This document shows, in pieces, positions 1 through 4,091 of a DNA stretch of 9,581 bases (position 1 is the stretch's first letter; every line of letters starts with the position of its first letter). The translations under genes were made by a program, and so were the position numbers. The notes under the pieces were generated by a model that was not told where the DNA came from, searched no databases, and was given only the letters and a program-made list of their open reading frames with translations. Origin of the DNA: UBA11855 sp035297385 (GTDB lineage: Archaea; Thermoproteota; Bathyarchaeia; Bathyarchaeales; Bathycorpusculaceae); contig DATGZD010000152.1 of assembly GCA_035297385.1 (NCBI GenBank), forward strand, positions 1 to 9,581, written 5' to 3'.

Positions 1-32
1 GACGACGAGCGCCCGCCGCAGATTAGATTTCT
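1..32. other. Unresolved GC-rich left edge, possibly the 3' end of a gene
   Basis: The first 20 bases are strikingly G+C rich against the AT-rich sequence that follows, which suggests the tail of a coding or RNA gene cut by the window edge. All three forward frames are open from base 1 and close soon after (TAG at 24-26, TAA at 32-34, TAG at 85-87), so no frame can be chosen. A hairpin followed by a T-rich run at 33-54 fits a transcript ending here on the plus strand. A tRNA 3' end was considered and rejected because no TTC T-loop precedes the candidate acceptor strand. Confidence 0.3.
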
Positions 33-54
33 AACAGAGTTCTGTTCTTTTTCT
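33..54 (+). terminator. Hairpin plus T-run, possible terminator of the edge gene
   Basis: AACAG (33-37) and CTGTT (42-46) pair around a four-base loop and are followed at once by CTTTTTCTT. The form is that of an intrinsic terminator, although archaeal termination depends mainly on the T-run. It would serve whatever plus-strand gene enters from the left edge. Confidence 0.4.
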
Positions 55-316
55 TCAAGAAATATACCTTTCAAAATACTTCTGTAGACCCGAAAGCGTT
101 CTACAAAATACAACAAAAATAGAGTTTTTAACCAAAATTGATCCATTAAACAAAATTTTGGTATAAATAACGTCCACAAAAAAATATTACCCATACCTTT
201 TCTGCATGTCCAAGCATTTTACCTCGAATCAAAAGACAAACGACAGCTACAATCAATGTAATAAACAAGTTCCAACGTTTTTTACACAACTTGTTTGAAC
301 TGAGGTGAAGATAAAC
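55..316 (+). promoter_or_regulatory. Upstream region of the small membrane protein with TATA box and two inverted repeats
   Basis: No credible gene is seen here. A TATA-like box, TATAAATA, lies at 162-169. A perfect 9-bp inverted repeat, ACCAAAATT (131-139) and AATTTTGGT (154-162), ends on the first base of that box, where TFB or a regulator would bind. A second perfect 9-bp inverted repeat, AAACAAGTT (263-271) and AACTTGTTT (288-296), has a 16-nt loop containing six T and ends six bases before the ribosome binding site GAGGTGA (302-308). If transcription begins about 25 nt past the TATA box, the second repeat lies in the leader RNA and could form a hairpin beside the ribosome site; otherwise it could be a protein site. 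Both roles are inference. Confidence 0.5.
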
Positions 317-562
317 TTGTCAAAAATGACCTTCAAAAGAACTAAAATCAATCCCGCCAAAATCTCAAATCCATACGCGCTCTTTGCAGTTATGCTTTTG
401 GTGATGGAAGTTCTTTTTGTAGTTTGGTTCTCGAAAGCTGAAGGTTCAACAGAGAGAAGTATCGCAGGAATAGTGATGGCTGTAATCTTCATGTTCTTAA
501 TGTTGCTTGTCTTGAAGATAAACAGAATTGAAAGAAAACAACCCATAAAACATGACGGCTAA
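317..562 (+). CDS. Small two-helix membrane protein of unknown function
   Basis: The predicted product is 81 residues. A short Lys/Arg-rich N-terminus (MSKMTFKRTKINPAK) precedes two hydrophobic helices at about residues 20-38 and 48-67, joined by a short polar loop (KAEGSTERS), and a basic tail (KINRIERKQPIK). By the positive-inside rule both ends should face the cytoplasm. The start is uncertain. A GTG at 305 opens the frame but lies within the ribosome binding site GAGGTGA (302-308). The TTG at 317 sits 8 nt after that site, the best spacing, while an ATG at 326 is farther away. The TAA stop (560-562) overlaps by three bases the TAG (559-561) of the convergent decayed gene. I do not recognise a family. 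The composition and strong binding site make a real gene likely, and the two inverted repeats upstream suggest regulation. Confidence 0.7.
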   Translation: MSKMTFKRTKINPAKISNPYALFAVMLLVMEVLFVVWFSKAEGSTERSIAGIVMAVIFMFLMLLVLKINRIERKQPIKHDG

Positions 563-1090
563 ACCCTTGGTTTAACAACGATCTCCCGGACTTTAAGATC
601 AAAGAAATTGTTTACGTTAGCTGCCTGTAAAATTAATGCGATGTCTGCACCTTTGCTAGTTCCACCTATACTAATGACATCTTCCTCTGTACTAACTAAA
701 CCTGCGTCTGCAACCATTAATGCAATTTCAACCGCAACTTTAGTGCCTTGTCCAAAAATCCGTAGTGTATTCGCTATCAATTCATCAATTTGATAAGTAT
801 CCAAATTTGTTTCTTACCGCCCTACCAATCCACCAAAAGCATGCGTGGCACCCAAAATCTTCCCACCTGCGGCAACGATCTTTTCTCTATATTCAGGAAG
901 CAGCTCTGTCCTATCTCTTTCTTTAAATCCATAGCTATGAGTGACCATAATAACATTATAACCCCTAAAACATCTCAACAACTTTAAGCCCAGTGGCGCC
1001 ACTAGTTCAAGCAACAACAATAGTTCTTATACCCAAACTTTCAGCACGCCCTTTAACTGTAGGAAGAATATCTAGATCTTCAGTAACCAT
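559..1090 (-). pseudogene. Decayed stand-alone pyruvate kinase C-terminal (alpha/beta) domain protein
   Basis: Read in pieces on the minus strand, this region reconstructs a protein like the archaeal stand-alone pyruvate-kinase alpha/beta-domain family (PF02887-type, role unknown). The recognisable order is RAESLGIRTIVVA, TSGATGLKVVEMF, RGYNVIMVTHSYGF, then IANTLRIFGQGTKVAVEIAL, and near the end ISIGGTSKGADIA, NNFFDLKVREI and VKPR. Four lesions break it. A TGA at 1009-1007 sits where family members have Ser in the Ala-Ser-Thr-Ser-Gly loop. An extra T in the TTTT run at 967-970 creates a TAG. One base is lost near 826-823 and one gained near 799, leaving a short out-of-frame stretch with a TAA at 816-814. 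The N-terminal strand is hard to align, and the in-frame ATG at 1090-1088 is only the best remaining start. Homopolymer sequencing error could explain one indel, but hardly all four changes. Confidence 0.8.
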
Positions 1091-1136
1091 AACACCATTT
1101 TCTCCCTTCAAAATTATTTACCAATTTACTGATTTA

Positions 1137-1164
1137 GGAGCGCTGCTAATAGATTTAGCGCTCC
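1137..1164. repeat. Perfect 8-bp inverted repeat GGAGCGCT / AGCGCTCC
   Basis: GGAGCGCT (1137-1144) and AGCGCTCC (1157-1164) are perfect complements with a 12-nt spacer. Each arm also contains the palindrome AGCGCT, giving two identical sites 18 bp apart. It lies 47-74 bases upstream of the best remaining start of the decayed minus-strand gene, where an operator or leader hairpin would be expected. Confidence 0.5.
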
Positions 1165-1263
1165 ACAAACATGCTATAATCACTACAACAAGCAATTAGC
1201 TTCAGAAGAAAAAAGAGGGTGAGGGAAAGAGACAATTTTTGGTTAATTATTCCCTCTTTCTCG

Positions 1264-1300
1264 CGTGTTTGATAGCAAAGTCCTCAATGCTATTAACGTG
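1264..1300. repeat. Long imperfect hairpin with ATAGCA/TGCTAT core
   Basis: ATAGCA (1272-1277) and TGCTAT (1288-1293) form the core around a 10-nt loop. The stem extends outward through G1271-T1294, T1270-A1295 and T1269-A1296, then past one bulged T to CGTG (1264-1267) against CGTG (1297-1300) with two G-T pairs, about 13 pairs in total. On the plus strand it is followed by T-rich sequence, so it may be a terminator or a structured leader. Confidence 0.45.
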
Positions 1301-1507
1301 AATCTAATTCTTTGTTATTTTGCTTCATTGCCAAGTGATTCGTTGACTGTTGAAGCTTAAGATATCGAGATCTTTTGTCTCTTTACCTCAAATAATAATG
1401 AGTCAAGAGAATATTTAAGATTTGTGTATAATAGGTAGAGTGAATTCTTACAAATTTTTTTCCAGTTTTGAATTGATTACTCACAGCGAAATGCATGTGG
1501 CAAAGCG

Positions 1508-1540
1508 TTATATTGGTTTAGATAATATGCTTGAACGGAG
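1508..1540 (+). promoter_or_regulatory. Candidate TATA box and ribosome binding site of the DUF350 operon
   Basis: TTATAT at 1508-1513 is a candidate TATA box that would place transcription start near 1536. GGAG at 1537-1540 lies 9 nt before the TTG start at 1550 and is the likely ribosome site, so the leader would be very short. A second TATA-like sequence about 90-100 bases farther up is an alternative that would give a longer leader. Confidence 0.4.
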
Positions 1541-1549
1541 AGAACTGAG

Positions 1550-2038
1550 TTGGCTGGTTTAGAGTTATTCACATCATTAGGCTTATGGTTTGTTCGAGCT
1601 TTTATTTCAAGCCTTATCTGTCTACTAATTGGATATATTGGAATCAAGATTATCACTCTTGTAACCATAAAGATCAAAGAATTTGAGAGCATTAAAGGCA
1701 ACTCTTTAGGCACCAGCCTCTTCGTAGCCGGATTTTTTATCTATGCTGGCTTAGTCATTTATGGTTCAATGGTTAACCCTTTCTTCCTCTCTCAATCAGC
1801 GACAGTGAACATTGGTGCTTACTTCAACCTGCAGAGGCTCCTAATAGTAATCATCAGCTTCTTTGTAAGTCTGCTCTTCGGTGGTTTATTCTACATAGTT
1901 TTTGCTAAACTCAGATTGTTTGGAATTGATTTAGATGACATTAACAAACATCCTCACGCCATTGGGATTTTCCTATTCTGTTATGAAATCTTCTTGGGTC
2001 TCATTATGTTAGCGAGTTTAACGCTTCCCATGGCATAG
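1550..2038 (+). CDS. DUF350-like four-helix membrane protein
   Basis: The product is 162 residues with four hydrophobic segments at about 14-37, 55-77, 95-118 and 136-160. It looks like an internal duplication: each half is a long helix, a charged loop, and a Gly-rich second helix. The loop and helix of the first half (EFESIKGNSLGTSLFVAG) match the DUF350 pattern of an acidic turn, GN, small residues and AG. The second half (FGIDLDDINKHPHAIGIFLF) follows the same plan. DUF350 proteins are small inner-membrane proteins of unknown role; E. coli YjfL lies in a cluster with a PspA relative and an ATP-grasp ligase. The TTG start is forced: a TGA lies in frame at 1532-1534, the next Met is residue 74, and GGAG is well placed. 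Only 13 nt separate this gene from the transglutaminase-like gene, so they should be cotranscribed. The family call rests on pattern, not on a search. Confidence 0.7.
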   Translation: MAGLELFTSLGLWFVRAFISSLICLLIGYIGIKIITLVTIKIKEFESIKGNSLGTSLFVAGFFIYAGLVIYGSMVNPFFLSQSATVNIGAYFNLQRLLIVIISFFVSLLFGGLFYIVFAKLRLFGIDLDDINKHPHAIGIFLFCYEIFLGLIMLASLTLPMA

Positions 2039-2051
2039 TTGAGGCTACAGA

Positions 2052-2864
2052 ATGCGTTTAGTTAGGTATCTACCGCTATTTTCTGTTCTCTGCATTCTAC
2101 TGCTCAGTCAACTCAGCGCTGTCAATGCATTTCCTGCATCAGGTTTTACGCTTAAAGACGGTGATTGGTACGATAACTGGGAAATAGACAGGAACAATTA
2201 TGCAGGACCCAATGGTTATTTGCCCCAGCTCGCGACTGAAACGCTGAATGAGAATAGAGAGTTAGCATATGCTATAGGTGAGAAGTTTCAATCTACCTAT
2301 TCAAGTAACGTAGATAGAGCCGTAGCAATCTTAAAGTATGTTCAGACTTGGACCGAATATGGCTACGATAGCGACAATGTTGTCAGAAATGGTGTCCCTC
2401 AAGATGAATGGGCATGGAACGCTGATGAGATGGCGCACTCTTTTAATGAGGCTACGGGCGTTAAGGCAGTCGGAGATTGTGAAGATCTAGCTTTCTTATG
2501 CGGCACAATCTATATTGCCGCAGGTTTTGACGCCGCAATAGTTGATGCACCCGAGCATGCTGCTCTAGTAATTTGGCTTCCAGAATTCTCAAATGCCAAC
2601 AATTATTGGGATCTCCCAAACGATGGCAGGGATGCTGGTTGGATCTGGGTTGAAGCTACTGGAAACTCTAACCCTCTGGGCTGGACTCCACCTGATTTTG
2701 TAGATAGTGGCTGGACAGCTTATCCTATAGGTAATCTACAGTTTACACCTGAAGCTCAGCCAAGCTCATCAACTTCAACACTGATTGATACGAATCTTCT
2801 GTTAACGATTGTTGGAGTAATATTCTTCATCCTGATAGTGCTGTCAAGGTTGCGTAGACGCTAA
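2052..2864 (+). CDS. Membrane-anchored extracytoplasmic transglutaminase-like cysteine enzyme
   Basis: The product is 270 residues. Residues 1-27 form a signal peptide ending in VNA. A transglutaminase-like domain spans about 60-215: the nucleophile is Cys143 in GDCEDLAFLCGT, His169 lies in APEHAALVIW, and WIWVEATG supplies a Glu (201) at the usual third acidic position, followed by a GW motif. A Ser/Thr-rich linker (237-244) leads to one helix (about 247-265) and an Arg-rich tail (RLRRR), so the catalytic domain should face outside with the C-terminus inside. Members of this superfamily are papain-fold cysteine peptidases, amidases or cross-linkers; substrate cannot be read from the sequence. 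GAGG at 2041-2044 is 7 nt before the ATG. Its close link to the DUF350-like gene suggests that the two act together at the membrane. A T-rich run follows the stop. Confidence 0.85.
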   Translation: MRLVRYLPLFSVLCILLLSQLSAVNAFPASGFTLKDGDWYDNWEIDRNNYAGPNGYLPQLATETLNENRELAYAIGEKFQSTYSSNVDRAVAILKYVQTWTEYGYDSDNVVRNGVPQDEWAWNADEMAHSFNEATGVKAVGDCEDLAFLCGTIYIAAGFDAAIVDAPEHAALVIWLPEFSNANNYWDLPNDGRDAGWIWVEATGNSNPLGWTPPDFVDSGWTAYPIGNLQFTPEAQPSSSTSTLIDTNLLLTIVGVIFFILIVLSRLRRR

Positions 2865-2869
2865 ATCAT

Positions 2870-2892
2870 GTTTATTTTGTCCTTTTGTTTTT
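2870..2892 (+). terminator. T-rich terminator of the DUF350/transglutaminase operon
   Basis: Three T-runs (TTTATTTTG, CCTTTTG, TTTTTCG) begin about 6 nt after the stop codon, with no stable stem. This is the usual form of an archaeal factor-independent terminator. Confidence 0.5.
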
Positions 2893-2962
2893 CGTTAACT
2901 TTTCGGTTTTATGGGGTCAGTCTTTGGAAAGATTCATACTGCTCATAATTTGAGATTATCAA

Positions 2963-3006
2963 CTCGTAGTTCTTTCTTCATCATACTATGTGTATTCTCG
3001 TAGTTC
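2963..3006 (+). repeat. Direct repeat CTCGTAGTTC, two copies
   Basis: CTCGTAGTTC occurs at 2963-2972 and again at 2997-3006, start to start 34 bp apart, just upstream of the candidate TATA box of the microprotein gene. Two identical 10-mers in a promoter region could be regulator sites; that role is inference. Confidence 0.4.
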
Positions 3007-3021
3007 AGATAGACACAAGCA

Positions 3022-3080
3022 TTTATTAGTATCAATTATCTTGCGACTTCATATTGGCACTAAAATAGGTACGAGGTGAT
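3022..3080 (+). promoter_or_regulatory. Promoter and strong ribosome binding site of the microprotein
   Basis: TTTATTAG at 3022-3029 is a candidate TATA box giving a start near 3050. GAGGTGAT at 3073-3080 is a near-ideal match to the archaeal 16S rRNA 3' end. It directly abuts an ATG at 3081, too close to use, and is correctly spaced for the ATG at 3085, which decides the start. Confidence 0.55.
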
Positions 3081-3084
3081 ATGA

Positions 3085-3228
3085 ATGTTAACAATGGTTA
3101 AAATCTTAAAGAGCGACGAGGCTGAAAACGAAGAGCGCCAAATAGCAAGGATGAAGAAAGAAATTGAATTCTTGACTATTGACCTGCAAATACATGAAGA
3201 GAGACTTCTACAAATAAGACAGAAATAG
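3085..3228 (+). CDS. 47-residue charged helical microprotein
   Basis: The product is MLTMVKILKSDEAENEERQI and onward to RLLQIRQK, 47 residues ending at TAG. Beyond residue 9 nearly everything is Glu, Lys, Arg, Gln or aliphatic. Aliphatic residues recur at 3- or 4-residue spacing (Ile20, Met23, Ile27, Leu30, Leu34, Leu41, Ile44), as in an amphipathic helix that could form a coiled coil. There is no signal peptide, membrane helix or Cys motif, so it is probably cytoplasmic and may bind a partner or dimerise. The ribosome site is the best in the window and a hairpin with a T-run follows the stop, so the gene looks complete and monocistronic. A six-codon frame (3081-3101) overlaps its start. I do not recognise a family. 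Confidence 0.65.
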   Translation: MLTMVKILKSDEAENEERQIARMKKEIEFLTIDLQIHEERLLQIRQK

Positions 3229-3242
3229 CACGAAACACTGAG

Positions 3243-3273
3243 ATAGCATAATTAGTTACTTCATGCTATTTTT
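3243..3273 (+). terminator. Hairpin and T-run after the microprotein gene
   Basis: ATAGCAT (3243-3249) and ATGCTAT (3263-3269) form a 7-bp stem with a 13-nt loop, followed by TTTT, 14 nt after the stop codon. The right arm can instead pair with AGCAT at 3275-3279, so two mutually exclusive hairpins are possible. Confidence 0.55.
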
Positions 3274-3397
3274 CAGCATTTATAGAGTTTAAAAACTTAT
3301 GATTAGGTTTTTCATATCTTGAATCGGGAGTTTTTATTTAAACTGAATTGTTTGTATCTTGATTTGCTGATGGTTTTGCTACTTTGACAGACAATAC

Positions 3398-3435
3398 TTT
3401 TAAGTTGTTTGTTGCCAGATGAAAAAGTAGTGATT
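3398..3435 (+). promoter_or_regulatory. TATA box and ribosome site of the 174-residue protein
   Basis: TTTTAAG at 3398-3404 is a TATA-like box 37-43 nt before the ATG and would give a leader of about 14 nt. AGTGATT at 3429-3435 matches the 16S rRNA tail and lies 5 nt before the ATG at 3441. Confidence 0.45.
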
Positions 3436-3440
3436 AACAT

Positions 3441-3965
3441 ATGAAGATGCGAACGATTAGACTCACTCCTCGAACGATTCTTGATGCACTGCAAGGTAAA
3501 ACTACAACTTTTGTAACTAATCTACCTGCAGATATACAATTATTAGACTTAAGATTTGATCTATGCTCAAATCAAGTATTTGCCATAATCAGAAGCGACA
3601 GCTTCCAAGACATCGCAGAACAGTATCCAATCCCAGAATTCAACTTGGCTTTCACTCCCTCAAGCAAAACTACTGTGTCTCCCTCAGTAACAACTAAAGT
3701 CGAAATAAAATCAACTAGCACAACAAAACCCGAGCTCAAAACTATAACTAAATCTCAACCAAGTTCAACTAACAAGATTGAAAATGAATTTAATCCAGAA
3801 CAACGAAAACTCCTTAGCTTCAAAGTCGAAGATGATTGTGTCATCGTGAAACCAGTTCAATTCTTGAAAGGAGAATGGGATGACATAAATGAAGTCGTAA
3901 AAAGTTTAGGCGGCAAATGGGTAAAAGGCGATATAATTAGCTATTGGGAAATTCCACTATCCTGA
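3441..3965 (+). CDS. Two-domain protein of unknown function with HARP-like C-terminal pattern
   Basis: The product is 174 residues and has no signal peptide or membrane helix. An N-terminal alpha/beta region (about 1-70) contains LPADIQLLDLRFDL and then a strand and turn (VFAIIRSDSFQDI). A low-complexity Thr/Ser/Lys/Pro linker follows (about 72-113). A compact C-terminal domain (about 118-173) reads QRKLLSFKVEDDCVIVKP, then WDDINEVVKSLGGKWVKG and ending YWEIPL. The run 'strand, W, helix with VK.LGG.W, then WEIPL' resembles the HARP or primase-associated pattern in which a Lys/Gly-Trp turn and a terminal Trp-x-x-Pro frame a small nucleic-acid-linked domain. That comparison is by eye and weak. 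The gene appears to be transcribed alone and is separated from the microprotein by a terminator-like hairpin. It could be a DNA- or RNA-binding accessory protein, but no function is assigned. Confidence 0.7.
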   Translation: MKMRTIRLTPRTILDALQGKTTTFVTNLPADIQLLDLRFDLCSNQVFAIIRSDSFQDIAEQYPIPEFNLAFTPSSKTTVSPSVTTKVEIKSTSTTKPELKTITKSQPSSTNKIENEFNPEQRKLLSFKVEDDCVIVKPVQFLKGEWDDINEVVKSLGGKWVKGDIISYWEIPLS

Positions 3966-3988
3966 TAGAGACTATTATTGATAACAAA

Positions 3989-4091
3989 GCCCGTTTTCTA
4001 AACAAAAAATATCTTCTATTCTGTAATCTCAAAAAGTTAGACAAAAAAAGAGGGAAAGAATCAGTTTCTTAGTTCTATGCCCGTTTTCTAA
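3989..4091. repeat. 13-bp direct repeat spanning the end of the beta-propeller gene
   Basis: GCCCGTTTTCTAA occurs at 3989-4001 and at 4079-4091. The second copy encodes, on the minus strand, part of the basic tail of the beta-propeller protein (VRKRA). Allowing one gap, the similarity extends a few bases to each side. The outer copy may be a remnant of a duplicated 3' end. Confidence 0.45.
4042..4054 (-). terminator. T-run terminator of the beta-propeller gene
   Basis: On the minus strand CCCTCTTTTTTTG begins about 20 nt after the TAG stop (4077-4075). The same CCCTCTTTTTT string occurs at 1219-1209 on the same strand. Confidence 0.5.

Larger units (their letters stand above)
1091..1549. other. 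Gene-poor interval with hairpins and promoter-like sequences
   Basis: About 460 bases without a supportable gene. Contents seen are: the inverted repeat at 1137-1164; on the minus strand a CCCTCTTTTTT run (1219-1209) resembling the element just past the beta-propeller gene; AAAGAGGG (1212-1219) facing CCCTCTTT (1252-1259); a long imperfect hairpin at 1264-1300; and the AT-rich promoter-like sequences ATATTTAAG (about 1411) and TATAAT (about 1427) before the DUF350 operon. Two short open frames, one on each strand, lack ribosome binding sites and are not called. A minus-strand gene may once have occupied part of this interval. Confidence 0.5.

Noticed and set aside
1..20. 3' half of a tRNA at the left edge
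   Set aside because: The CCGCCGC strand plus A looks like an acceptor end, but the bases where the T-loop must lie read GACGACG, without the TTC core.
1243..1361. Plus-strand open frame of about 38 codons (LFPLSRVFDSKVLNAINV and onward)
   Set aside because: It has only a GTG start, no ribosome binding site, and runs through the hairpin at 1264-1300; length is within chance.
1298..1390. Minus-strand open frame of about 29 codons ending NNKELDSR
   Set aside because: No usable start codon follows the GAGGT sequence near its beginning, and no family is recognisable.
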